Positions 18,147-26,987 of a stretch of DNA of 64,000 nucleotides are shown piece after piece. The translations under genes were made by a program, and so were the position numbers. Under the pieces are notes generated by a model. It was not told where the DNA came from, made no database searches, and saw only the letters and a list, made by a program, of their open reading frames with translations. How positions within the stretch are numbered: position 1 is the stretch's first letter; the number at the start of each line of letters is the position of its first letter. This DNA comes from UBA2031 sp037189985 (GTDB lineage Bacteria; Pseudomonadota; Gammaproteobacteria; Pseudomonadales; Moraxellaceae): positions 186,001 to 250,000 of the forward strand of contig JBBCJX010000031.1 of assembly GCA_037189985.1 (NCBI GenBank), read 5' to 3'.

Positions 18147-19982
18147 TCACGCCTCCACCCGCACTTCACGGAACATGCCGGCATCCATGTGCATCAACAA
18201 ATGACAATGAAAGGCCCAGCGCCCGAGCGCGTCTGCCGTTACGCGGAAACTTCGTTTCGTGCCGGGCGGCATGCTGATAGTGTGTTTGCGCACAAGGAAA
18301 TTTCCTTCTTCGTCCTCCAGGTCGCTCCACATGCCGTGCAGGTGGATGGGGTGTTCCATCATGGTGTCGTTGACGAGTGTCAGCCGCACACGTTCGCCGT
18401 ATTTCAGGCGCAGAGGCTCGGCACTGGCAAAAGGGATGCCATCAAAAGACCAGACATAGCGTTCCATGTGACCGGTGAGGTGCAACTCGATATCGCGCGA
18501 GGGCATGCGGCCATCGGGATCGGCAAAGCGGCTACGGAGATCGGCATAGGTCAGCACCTTCCTACCCTGGCCGTCACGGTCGCTCTCGCGCAGGCCTATG
18601 CCCGGATCGGCCAAGCGTGGCAACGGCATCATGGTTTGCATGTCGACACCGGGATTGCCGGTCTCGCTGGCAGGATGCTTTTGCATCACCGTGGTTACCT
18701 GAGCGCCATGGCCGGCATGAGCAGCGTGTTCACCATGAGCCTCGTGACTCTTGGCAGCTTGCGCGCCATTGCCGTGATCACCATGCATGCCACCATGACC
18801 CATGTCATCCATGCTGAGCAACGGCCTCGGGTCCAATACAGGAACAGCAGCCGACATGCCGGCCGCCACGGCCAGCGTGGCACGGGCATGGCCAGTACGG
18901 TCCATGCTCTGCGCAAAGATCGTGTAGGCCTCCGCACGCGGCTCCACGATCACGTCCAGCGTTTCCGCCACGGCAATGCGGAACTCGTCAATCTCCAGAG
19001 GCTGCACGTTCTGCCCGTCGGCGGCGACCACGGTCATTTTCAGGCCGGGAATGCGGATGTCGAAATACGTCATTGCTGCTGCGTTGATGAAGCGCAACCG
19101 CAGTTTCTCACCCGGCCGGAACAGGCCGGTCCAGTTGGCGGCCGGGGTGCTGCCGTTCACAAGATAGGTGTAGGTGGCCGCAGAAACGTCGGCCAGGTCA
19201 GTCGGGGTCATGCGCATCTGCCCCCAGGCCTTGCGGTCTGCCCAAGTCGCTGCCAACCCTTTTGCTTTCATGTCGCGGAAAAAGTCACCCACGGTACGCT
19301 GGTGATGGTTGTAGTACGCCCCTTGCTTGCGGAGATTGGACAGGATGCGATGCGGATCGGTATCGCTCCAGTCGGAAAGCAGGATCACGTGCTCGCGGTC
19401 GTAATGGAAAGGTTCCGGCTCACGTGGCTCGACGATGATGGCGCCATACAGGCCTCGCGCCTCCTGCATGGCGGAGTGGCTGTGATACCAGTAGGTGCCG
19501 CTTTGCTGGAGCGGGAAAGTGTAGGTGAATGTTTCGCCGGGGTGGATGCCGTGGAAGCTGAGGCCCGGCACACCATCCATGTTGGCCGGCAGGATGAAGC
19601 CATGCCAGTGGATGGAAGTGTCTTCCTCCAGCGTATTGCGAACCCGCAGGGTCAGGGTGTCGCCCTCGCGAAAACGCAGGACAGGCGCCGGCAAGGAGCC
19701 GTTGACAGTGATGGCCGTACGCCAGCGGCCCGTGAAATTGACACGCTGCTCACCCACCACGAGATCAAGCGACGGGCCTTTCATTTCCATGATCGCGTCG
19801 GACCGGGAAATGTTTTGGGCCGCAGGCGAATGGCCGGGAAAACCTGCTGCCAGCGCCAGCCCTCCCAGCGCCATGCCTTCAACAAAACGACGACGGGAAA
19901 GAGAAAGCTGCAAGGGTGGCGGGGAAGAAGCCGGACACAGTTCAGCGCCGGGTGAAGCATCACTCAGGGGAAATTTTGGCAT
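18147..19982 (-). CDS. copA: Multicopper oxidase CopA, Tat-exported
   Basis: About 611 aa. It has a twin-arginine signal (SRRRFVEGMALGG) and three cupredoxin domains. Copper ligands are seen in HWHGFILPANMDGVPG and YHSHSAMQEARG (N-terminal half), and in HPIHLHGMWSDLE and HCHLLMHMDAGM (C-terminal half); these make the type 1 and trinuclear centres. A Met/His-rich loop (DDMGHGGMHGDHGNGAQ) before the third domain is typical of CopA/PcoA. It is a periplasmic enzyme that oxidises Cu(I) and supports copper tolerance. The ATG at 19982 follows GGAG. The gene sits between copL and copB in one operon. Confidence 0.96.
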   Translation of the reverse strand: MPKFPLSDASPGAELCPASSPPPLQLSLSRRRFVEGMALGGLALAAGFPGHSPAAQNISRSDAIMEMKGPSLDLVVGEQRVNFTGRWRTAITVNGSLPAPVLRFREGDTLTLRVRNTLEEDTSIHWHGFILPANMDGVPGLSFHGIHPGETFTYTFPLQQSGTYWYHSHSAMQEARGLYGAIIVEPREPEPFHYDREHVILLSDWSDTDPHRILSNLRKQGAYYNHHQRTVGDFFRDMKAKGLAATWADRKAWGQMRMTPTDLADVSAATYTYLVNGSTPAANWTGLFRPGEKLRLRFINAAAMTYFDIRIPGLKMTVVAADGQNVQPLEIDEFRIAVAETLDVIVEPRAEAYTIFAQSMDRTGHARATLAVAAGMSAAVPVLDPRPLLSMDDMGHGGMHGDHGNGAQAAKSHEAHGEHAAHAGHGAQVTTVMQKHPASETGNPGVDMQTMMPLPRLADPGIGLRESDRDGQGRKVLTYADLRSRFADPDGRMPSRDIELHLTGHMERYVWSFDGIPFASAEPLRLKYGERVRLTLVNDTMMEHPIHLHGMWSDLEDEEGNFLVRKHTISMPPGTKRSFRVTADALGRWAFHCHLLMHMDAGMFREVRVEA

Positions 19983-20051
19983 GAGGGAACTCCGTGCATG
20001 CGCAAGCCAGAACAACGACGAAAGCTCGTCACCGGGATAAAGGTGAAGAGT

Positions 20052-20423
20052 TCAGGCAATGGGCGGACGGAGAATCAGGGCCGGATCAATGGAGCGGTAG
20101 CGATTACCAGTGGAGCCCGTCTGCACCGGCTGCCAGAGCGATCCCGGCATCATGCCCGGCACGGCGGCCTGCAACTGGAATGCGCAGGCACAGTTGCAGA
20201 GTGATCCCTGGCAACAGGACATGTCATTGTGGGCGTCGCTTGCAGGCGGCAAGTCGTCCTGCATGTGTTCCATGTCATGACAAGGAGCCTTTTCCACAAT
20301 GTCCACCGCCTGAGCGGCAGGCATGCCCAAGCCTGCATGGCCGGGAGCCGCATGGACCACGACCAGCCCGTTCAAGAGAAGGGCAAGCGCGAGGCAGAAG
20401 CAAAGAAAAGGATGGCGTGACAT
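20052..20423 (-). CDS. copL: CopL-like metal-binding protein
   Basis: A small exported protein of about 123 aa. It has a hydrophobic leader (FLCFCLALALLLNGLVVVHA) and a Cys-, His- and Met-rich middle (PCHDMEHMQDD, DMSCCQGSLCNCAC). It resembles CopL, the protein encoded upstream of copAB in Xanthomonas and relatives and needed for copper-induced expression. It precedes copA by 69 bases on the same strand, which fits the copLAB order. The gene begins only 28 bases after the hydrolase stop, so its copper-responsive promoter would have to lie at the end of that gene. I could not identify it. Confidence 0.75.
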   Translation of the reverse strand: MSRHPFLCFCLALALLLNGLVVVHAAPGHAGLGMPAAQAVDIVEKAPCHDMEHMQDDLPPASDAHNDMSCCQGSLCNCACAFQLQAAVPGMMPGSLWQPVQTGSTGNRYRSIDPALILRPPIA

Positions 20424-20451
20424 GGGCGGCATTGTGGCCGCCCTGTCCCTG

Positions 20452-21492
20452 CTACGGCAAGCTGACTTGTGTCTTGCCCTGCCGGATGTCCTTCCAGAAA
20501 CGGCGCAGCAGGCTGGCCGTGCGATGCGGTGTCTCCACCATGGGCAGATGCCCTATGCCCGGCAAAATCTTGAGCCGGGCCCCGGGAATCAGTGTTTTGA
20601 AGGTGTGGGCGCAGGAGGCATGCAGCACCTGGTCCTGCTCTCCCCAGAGGATGAAAGCCGGCACCGTGATGGCGGAGAATGCCGGCAATGTCTCGTCCGG
20701 TGCATTCTGCAAAAGATGCCGGAACATGTGCTCGTTCACATGGCGACGCGACACCAGGTCCCAGTACATGGCAGGCGCCATCAGCAGCGCCAGCGCACGG
20801 CTTTCCATGACGGTAGTCAGCAGGTCCAGCACACCTTTCATGTTGTGGGCAATGAGGCCATTACGGCCCTGCATGAGTTGCTGCTCGAATACCGTGGTCT
20901 GCGTGCCGGCCACGCCGGCGGCATTCATCAGCGTGACACTGCGCACCTGCTGCGGGTGACGTGCCGACAGGAGCCCGGCAATGCCGCCTCCCATGGAACT
21001 GCCCACCACATGCGCCGCAGACGGCAGCACCATGCCCATCCACCCCGCAACCCGTGCCACCTGTTGATCCATGCCATACACCGCCTCGGTATGGAAACGG
21101 CTCTCGCCCCAGCCAGGCAGGTCAGGAATGAAGAGGTGATAGCGGCGTGCAAGAAACGGCAGCAGCGGCAGCCAGTTTTCCTTGCTGGCGCCAAAACCGT
21201 GCAACAGGACCACGGGCTCGCCGGCAGCATTGCCACCCTGCAACCAGACCATGCGCTGGCCGTCGACAAAACGGTGGCAACTGCGCAGCCCGGTGACCGT
21301 ACCATGCAGGCGATGCAGCAACGGCATCACGCTGCGATAGCGCCACCGCTGGATACGTTCCGCCTTCGGGACGCGGGCCAGAGCCAGATACGCCGGCCCC
21401 ACTTCACTGATGAATCCGCGCTCCAGACTTTCAAGAACATCCGCCACGCGGGCCTCTTCAGGCACTGCTGTTACCGGTACCGACACGTTCAC
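20452..21492 (-). CDS. Alpha/beta hydrolase in BVMO operon
   Basis: A 346-aa alpha/beta hydrolase. The oxyanion loop is LLHGFGASKENWLPL, the nucleophile elbow is VGSSMGGGIAG, an acid lies in ILWGEQDQVL and the His in PGIGHLPMVETP. It starts at a GTG overlapping the BVMO stop (GTGA), so the two are translationally coupled. Baeyer-Villiger products are esters or lactones, and a coupled hydrolase would open them. That role is inferred from position. It is the last gene of the operon and runs into copL. Confidence 0.85.
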   Translation of the reverse strand: MNVSVPVTAVPEEARVADVLESLERGFISEVGPAYLALARVPKAERIQRWRYRSVMPLLHRLHGTVTGLRSCHRFVDGQRMVWLQGGNAAGEPVVLLHGFGASKENWLPLLPFLARRYHLFIPDLPGWGESRFHTEAVYGMDQQVARVAGWMGMVLPSAAHVVGSSMGGGIAGLLSARHPQQVRSVTLMNAAGVAGTQTTVFEQQLMQGRNGLIAHNMKGVLDLLTTVMESRALALLMAPAMYWDLVSRRHVNEHMFRHLLQNAPDETLPAFSAITVPAFILWGEQDQVLHASCAHTFKTLIPGARLKILPGIGHLPMVETPHRTASLLRRFWKDIRQGKTQVSLP

Positions 21493-23030
21493 CTGCCCTC
21501 AAGACGATAATCTTCCAGCACGAAATCCTGCATCTGCCGCGCATACTGCGTGGCAAAGCCGGGATACATGGTGGCATTGTAACCATCTTCCGTGAGGTAC
21601 CAGCTCTTGCAACCGGAGTTCCAGTTGGTTTTCGCGAGGCGCTTCTGCAAGACCTTGTTGTATTGCTTCTGCACGTCCGGTTTGACATCCAGTGCTTTCA
21701 GGTTTTTGTCCAGCAAGGTCTTCACGCCCTGTACGGCATAGCCGATCTGCGACTCCATATAGACCAGCGCAGAGTTGTGCCCGGGGCCGGAATTGGGGCC
21801 GAGAATGAAGAACAGGTTCGGATAACCCGAGACATTCATGCTCTTGTAGGCCTGCGCACCACGCGACCACTCTTCAGCCAGCACGCGACCATTGACCCCC
21901 GTTACCGGAAACGGTGTACCGGACTTGTTCACGTCAAAACCGGTGGCAAACACGATGCAGTCCACCTGATGCTCGATGCCTTCCGCCGTGCGTATGCCCT
22001 GAGGCGAAATCGTGGCAATGGGCCAGGTGATGAGCTTGCAGTTTTCCTTCTGCAGTGCCGGGTAGTAATCACTGGAGGCCAGCACGCGCTTGCAGCCGAT
22101 ACGGAAATCCGGCGTCAACTGACGGCGCAACCAAGGGTCCCTCACCTGATGGTTGAGGTGCGCCAGGCTGACACGCTCCACCAACGCCGTCATGGGCGTA
22201 TTCCAGATGAAACTGAAGGCCATGGATTCGTGACCCCAGAACAGCGCCTTGCGCACGGCCATCTGTGCTGCCGGCAGGCGACGGAACAAAGCCTTGTTCC
22301 ATTCCGGCGCCTGATAATCCGGACGCGGCAACACCCAGCCCGGCGTACGCTGGAATACCTTGACACTCTTCGCCACTTTCACCAGTTCGGGAATGATCTG
22401 CACGCCGCTGGCACCGGTACCGATCACGGCAACACGCTTGCCGGCAAAATCGTAATCATGATCCCAGCGTGCGCTGTGTATCTTGTGGCCTTCGAAGGTT
22501 TCAATGCCGGCAATCTTGGGGAAACTGGCATTGGCAAGGCCACCCGAGGCAGAAATCACGGAGCGCGCGCGAAACACTTCTCCTCCCGCCGTTGTCACCT
22601 CCCACACACCTTCTTTTTCCTGAAAGGAAAGCCCGTTCACCGTACGACCGAAACGTATCAGGGGCTGGAGGCCGAATTCTCTTACCAGATGACGCACATA
22701 GCCCAGTATCTCGCGACTACCGGAATAGGCGCGTGACCAGTCCGGATTCTGCGCAAAAGAATAGGAATAGAGATTGGATGGGATGTCGCAGGCTGCACCC
22801 GGATAGGTATTGTCACGCCACGTACCACCGACATCATCGGCACGCTCCAGGATGACGATATCGTTCACACCCTGCTGCATCAGCCGTATGGCGGCACCCA
22901 GGCCACCAAAACCGGCACCGACTATGAGCACATCCACGGCTTTTACAGCCTGCGGCTTTCCCACTGCCTTTCCTGTCGCCTTTCCCTTGGCCACACGCGC
23001 CGGCTTTACAGACACAAAATCATTCATCAT
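21489..23030 (-). CDS. Flavin-containing (Baeyer-Villiger-type) monooxygenase
   Basis: About 513 aa. It has two Rossmann motifs: GAGFGG near residue 40 for FAD and GTGASG near residue 200 for NADPH. The BVMO-type fingerprint lies just before the second, as FEGHKIHSARWDHD (consensus FxGxxxHxxxW, with Ser in place of the usual Thr). Such enzymes insert oxygen into ketones using NADPH and oxygen. The ATG at 23030 follows GAGGAATTG and replaces a TTG start. It is flanked by a di-iron ferritin-like gene and a hydrolase in a compact operon. Confidence 0.9.
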   Translation of the reverse strand: MMNDFVSVKPARVAKGKATGKAVGKPQAVKAVDVLIVGAGFGGLGAAIRLMQQGVNDIVILERADDVGGTWRDNTYPGAACDIPSNLYSYSFAQNPDWSRAYSGSREILGYVRHLVREFGLQPLIRFGRTVNGLSFQEKEGVWEVTTAGGEVFRARSVISASGGLANASFPKIAGIETFEGHKIHSARWDHDYDFAGKRVAVIGTGASGVQIIPELVKVAKSVKVFQRTPGWVLPRPDYQAPEWNKALFRRLPAAQMAVRKALFWGHESMAFSFIWNTPMTALVERVSLAHLNHQVRDPWLRRQLTPDFRIGCKRVLASSDYYPALQKENCKLITWPIATISPQGIRTAEGIEHQVDCIVFATGFDVNKSGTPFPVTGVNGRVLAEEWSRGAQAYKSMNVSGYPNLFFILGPNSGPGHNSALVYMESQIGYAVQGVKTLLDKNLKALDVKPDVQKQYNKVLQKRLAKTNWNSGCKSWYLTEDGYNATMYPGFATQYARQMQDFVLEDYRLEGR

Positions 23031-23037
23031 CAATTCC

Positions 23038-23967
23038 TCAGGCCGCCGGCTTCCACGTCAGTTCTTTCACCCAGGTCGGCACCGGAGGCAAGGCCTTTCT
23101 CGGAATGTAGCCCGTGAGCTTCACGGCGGCATCCACGGGTACGTGATACAGCTTGTTATTGCGGTTCACCATCCAGCGACCATGCTGCTTGATGAGCTGG
23201 AACCAAGGATTACGGCGACCATCACGCGTACGACCGCCTATCTTTTCGAACTTCTTCATGACCTCGTAAAGCTTTTCTTCCGGCAGGCCCAGCTTGACGA
23301 TGTTGTCACGCATCTTGTTGAGCAGCGGGAAGTAAGCGGCAATGCCAAGCAAGAGGCGCGGATCGACAATTGGCCCCATCATCTTCATGAGCTCGATGGT
23401 GGTCTTGTTGTAGCCCTGCAACTCCATCACGGTGAAGCCGACGCCAAGATGGCGTGACTCGTCATCGTTGATGCGCTCGAAGGCCTGGTGGCAGACAGGA
23501 TCATGCACGGTCTCCAGCAGGAACTTGCAGAGCGCACCATCCAGCGCGATCTCCAGCATGGGAATCACCGCCCCCAGCACATGGAAAGGCATCTCGTCTG
23601 CATAACGGTCCAGCCACTCGATCACCAGACGCAGGTTGATGTTGGGCTCGGGTAGATCGTCGTCACTTTCCAGCATGCCCCAGCGCTTCATCAGCGCCAT
23701 TTCGGCATTGGCGTGGCGCTGCTCTTCGGCGTGGAAGTAGGAGTAGATTTCACGCAAGGTTTCCGTAGGCGCATTCTTGGCCATGGCGGCAAAGCCGCGG
23801 GCCCCCACATGTTCGATCCACATGAGGTCCGCCATGAAGGCCTTCAGCTTGGGCCACTGCTCCGGGGTGACCATGTCGGCACCGGGTGCCTCCCAGTCGA
23901 TATCCGCCAGTGCCCATTGCGTGGACCTTATCTTGAGCAGCATCTTGTCGAGATCAATCGATGCCAT
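23038..23967 (-). CDS. Ferritin-like di-iron protein
   Basis: A 309-aa helical protein with a probable di-iron site. The ligand motifs are WIEHVGARG (Glu, His), YFHAEEQRHANAE (ExxH), MLEIALDGAL (Glu) and NDDESRHLG (ExxH). The ExxH pairs are the hallmark of ferritin-like oxygenases and oxidases. I cannot name a substrate. It lies seven bases before the BVMO gene in the same operon, so it may supply an oxidised substrate or act with the monooxygenase. Confidence 0.72.
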   Translation of the reverse strand: MASIDLDKMLLKIRSTQWALADIDWEAPGADMVTPEQWPKLKAFMADLMWIEHVGARGFAAMAKNAPTETLREIYSYFHAEEQRHANAEMALMKRWGMLESDDDLPEPNINLRLVIEWLDRYADEMPFHVLGAVIPMLEIALDGALCKFLLETVHDPVCHQAFERINDDESRHLGVGFTVMELQGYNKTTIELMKMMGPIVDPRLLLGIAAYFPLLNKMRDNIVKLGLPEEKLYEVMKKFEKIGGRTRDGRRNPWFQLIKQHGRWMVNRNNKLYHVPVDAAVKLTGYIPRKALPPVPTWVKELTWKPAA

Positions 23968-24018
23968 GGTGCATATCCTCTTGTTGGATAACAGACGTCA
24001 GAAAAAAGCTTCGTGCCT

Positions 24019-24864
24019 TCAAGGCGCCATGAAGCGCCCGATAAGCCCGGAACCCCGGTTGTAGCTGACCGGCGCCAGACGCTTCATGCGCCACACCATG
24101 CGCGCATCGAACTGCGGCAACACATAAAGCTGATTGCGGTCGAGGGCATTGAGGGTGGTGATGGCCACGCTGTCGGCAGAATGGCCTGTCCATTCCATGA
24201 GGCGCTGTCCCATCTTCGAGGTGTTCTGCGGAATGCGGCCGTCGCGCACGATGTTGGTCTTGACGAAAGTCGGGCAAAGCGCCGTGACGTGAATGCCGGT
24301 GCCGGCAAGTTCTGCCTTGAGGGTTTCCGAAAGGGCCAGCACGGCGGCCTTGGTGACGTTGTAGGGTCCCATGAGCGGAGCCGCAGCAAAACTGGCCGTG
24401 GAGCAGACATTGATGATGCCACCCCGCCCCAAGGCACGAAGCTTCGGTGCGAAGACATGGCAGCCGTGGATCACGCCCCACATGTTCACGCCCACGGTCC
24501 AGTGCCAGTCCTCCAGGGGAATGTCACCGATCGGCTTGCCGCCTATGCCGACGCCCGCGTTGTTCACCACCAGATCCACCGGTGCCCGCAGCCACTGTTC
24601 GGCTTTTGCGGCCAGGTCTTCCACCGCCGCAAGACTGGAAACATCACACTCCAGCGCCAAAGCCTGACCACCGGCAGCCAGGATCATCTCCACCGTTTCC
24701 TCTGCAGTAGCCAGACGGATGTCCGCACACACCACGCGCCCGCCCCGTTTCGCCAGTTCGAGCGCAAAGGCACGGCCTATGCCGCTGCCCGCCCCAGTGA
24801 CAACCGCTGCCGAACCTTTCGTTATCTTCTTGCCGAACACATTGCCAAACATGGACATCCCCAT
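24019..24864 (-). CDS. Short-chain dehydrogenase/reductase
   Basis: A 281-aa SDR, the first gene of the BVMO operon. The cofactor motif is TGAGSGIGRAFALELA. VCADIRLA (acidic residue after strand 2) suggests NAD. NNAGVGIGG, the catalytic Ser in STASFAAAP and YNVTK are all present. It could oxidise an alcohol to the ketone used by the monooxygenase two genes on; this is inference. Three ATGs lie close together (24864, 24858, 24852), so the exact start is uncertain. It is divergent from the TetR gene. Confidence 0.9.
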   Translation of the reverse strand: MGMSMFGNVFGKKITKGSAAVVTGAGSGIGRAFALELAKRGGRVVCADIRLATAEETVEMILAAGGQALALECDVSSLAAVEDLAAKAEQWLRAPVDLVVNNAGVGIGGKPIGDIPLEDWHWTVGVNMWGVIHGCHVFAPKLRALGRGGIINVCSTASFAAAPLMGPYNVTKAAVLALSETLKAELAGTGIHVTALCPTFVKTNIVRDGRIPQNTSKMGQRLMEWTGHSADSVAITTLNALDRNQLYVLPQFDARMVWRMKRLAPVSYNRGSGLIGRFMAP

Positions 24865-24930
24865 CTGCCGTCATCCGCGGCAAGCCCTGACCTGCCGCAT
24901 TGACCATTACATTGATGGATGTCACCTTAT

Positions 24931-24948
24931 TCCGATCATTTGTTCGGA
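24931..24948. promoter_or_regulatory. Possible TetR operator between divergent genes
   Basis: TCCGATCATTTGTTCGGA is an 18-bp inverted repeat with 5-bp arms (TCCGA/TCGGA) in the 173-base region between the SDR operon and the TetR gene. A further TCGGAA follows. Position and size fit a TetR-family operator controlling both directions. Confidence 0.4.
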
Positions 24949-25037
24949 TTCAACTCGGAACCTTGTCTGACAAATCACTGCGACAATCTGTCTGCAAAGC
25001 CCCTGGCCAAGGCTGGCCTCACGCCTCTGGAGCCCTC

Positions 25038-25661
25038 ATGGCCCGCAAGCCCCAGCAACAACGTTCCAAGGCCACGGTCGATGCCATCATCGAGGCCGGC
25101 TTCATCTGTGTGGCCGAGCGTGGTTCCGATGCCACCACCACCCGCCATATCGCCGACATTGCCGGCATCAGCGTCGGCTCGCTCTATGAGTATTTCACCA
25201 ATAAGGAAGCCATCTTCGAGGCCATGAACCAGCGCTTCGTGGCCGATGTGGTCGCCATGCTGCAGCCGCTGGTTCCTGAAATCGTGCGCCTGCCGATTGG
25301 CGATGCCATCAAGCTCATGCTGAGGCATTTCGGCGAATTCCTGAGCAGGAATGACCAGCGCTACCTCAAATGCGCGCGCCAGGCCCTTCGTGTGGACATC
25401 AAGGACTACATGGGGCCCATTACCCAGATACTCACCGAGATTGTGATGCAGCACGTGATGCATCACCCGGAACACATGAAGCTGAAACACATTCCTGCCA
25501 TGAGCTACATCTTCATCAACGGCGGCATCTTTGCCGTGGTGCGGCACCTTTCCGATCCGAATCCCCCCATCACCTATGAAGCGCTGGCCCAGGGGCTGGC
25601 CGACATGGTGAGCCACTATGTGGCACAGGAACTAGCTGACACAGCCCCACTGAGTCCGTAA
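25038..25661 (+). CDS. TetR-family transcriptional regulator
   Basis: A 207-aa regulator. The N-terminal HTH is clear: RSKATVDAIIEAGFICVAER followed by TTRHIADIAGISVGSLYEYF and a TNKEAIFEAM helix. The remainder is the ligand-binding and dimerisation domain. The ATG at 25038 has GGAG six bases upstream; the frame open further upstream lacks one. Divergence from the SDR/di-iron/BVMO/hydrolase operon makes it the likely local repressor. The inducer is unknown. Confidence 0.92.
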   Translation: MARKPQQQRSKATVDAIIEAGFICVAERGSDATTTRHIADIAGISVGSLYEYFTNKEAIFEAMNQRFVADVVAMLQPLVPEIVRLPIGDAIKLMLRHFGEFLSRNDQRYLKCARQALRVDIKDYMGPITQILTEIVMQHVMHHPEHMKLKHIPAMSYIFINGGIFAVVRHLSDPNPPITYEALAQGLADMVSHYVAQELADTAPLSP

Positions 25662-25752
25662 TTCCACCGGTTTTCAGCCACAGAGCGGCTTGCTAGATTC
25701 GCGGGCAAACAAGAAGCTGGCCTCTCTCACGCCGCACACTCGGGAAAACATC

Positions 25753-26973
25753 ATGAGAATCATCCCCGGCACTCTTGCCGCACTGGCAATACTTGCACTG
25801 GCTGGCTGCGGCCCGGATGACAACAAGACCCCTCTCAGCGGCATCATTTCCGGCGTGGCCGCCACAGGCGAAGCCATCAGCGGCAGCACCGTCACACTCA
25901 AGTGTGCGGGAGGGCTCGCCTCCTCCACTGCCACCACCCGCCACGACGGCTATTATCAGTTCGATGTCAGTGCCATAACGCTGCCCTGTCTGGTACAGGT
26001 CAGCCATACCGATGACGCCGATATCGTTCACACCCTGCACGCTCTCGTTTCAGGTACCGGCACGACCAACATCACCCCACTGTCGGAGTTGCTGCTGGCA
26101 ACCCTGCTGGGCACACCCTCACTCGAGCCTGCCTTTGCCCGCTTCTATAACACACCCCTGCGCACGTTCAGCCGGAGCGAGCAGGCCGATGCACTGGAAA
26201 TACTGGCAAGCCGCCTGCAGGCACTGGGCATGACCCTGCCTGTCGGCATGGATCCCGTACGCGACATATTGATTGCCAAAACTCTCTCGCAGGACGGTAA
26301 TGCACTGGATGCATTGCTGGATGAAATAGGCCTGCTCATGCAGGAACAAGGCATCAACCAGTTCCAGTTGAATCTGGGCATCGTGCTAGACCTCCCGGTG
26401 AACATCACACGGAGCTTTTCGTCATGGGCACCTACTGCTGAAGCAGCAGTATTTGCATCACCGGCAAAAAGCTTGGCTGGATATGGCATGGCCGCCCAAC
26501 ATGAAGGAACACTTGAGGGCACAGATACTCCTTGCTCCTTCTCGGTGGACAGTGAGGGCAACATCACGGCGAATTTCATGCCAGCACACCAAGCCGCTAG
26601 TCTCTACGCCCAGCAACGACCACATGCAGACGGTCTTAGCATCAATCTCAACGGCCCCCACACCATTCCCAACATCAACATCACGTTTGACGATGAATAT
26701 GATCTGCTGGAGAGCTATATCTGGAGTTTTGTCGATGATGGGAATGCCTTCGGCATGGCAGAAGAAACCTCCGATTTTTTTGCCATGACAGGCGCCAGTG
26801 GTGCAGCTGTGCTGTCCCTGCGCTACATCGTGCAGGAAAACACACCGGAAGCCGGGGTCGCGACAGCCCACCGCGAACTGCAGTTTGCCGTTGCCACCTC
26901 GGCCTTATCACAATCAGGCTCTGCCACCTGCATCACGCCCACGCACACCATTCCGATGACAATCTCCGACTGA
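25753..26973 (+). CDS. Lipoprotein of unknown function
   Basis: About 406 aa. A signal peptide with lipobox LALAGCGPD marks it as a lipoprotein. Residues about 30-110 resemble a carboxypeptidase-regulatory or Big-like beta-sandwich (ISGVAATGEAISGSTVTLKC, then DGYYQFDVS). The remainder has no recognisable domain. The ATG at 25753 follows GGGAA. PatB follows after only 14 bases, but a shared function is not evident. Confidence 0.7.
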   Translation: MRIIPGTLAALAILALAGCGPDDNKTPLSGIISGVAATGEAISGSTVTLKCAGGLASSTATTRHDGYYQFDVSAITLPCLVQVSHTDDADIVHTLHALVSGTGTTNITPLSELLLATLLGTPSLEPAFARFYNTPLRTFSRSEQADALEILASRLQALGMTLPVGMDPVRDILIAKTLSQDGNALDALLDEIGLLMQEQGINQFQLNLGIVLDLPVNITRSFSSWAPTAEAAVFASPAKSLAGYGMAAQHEGTLEGTDTPCSFSVDSEGNITANFMPAHQAASLYAQQRPHADGLSINLNGPHTIPNINITFDDEYDLLESYIWSFVDDGNAFGMAEETSDFFAMTGASGAAVLSLRYIVQENTPEAGVATAHRELQFAVATSALSQSGSATCITPTHTIPMTISD

Positions 26974-26987
26974 AAACTATCAAACCC

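Noticed and set aside
18189..19955. 588-codon open frame on the plus strand
   Set aside because: Antisense to copA, whose copper-ligand motifs are unmistakable; no domain in the plus frame.
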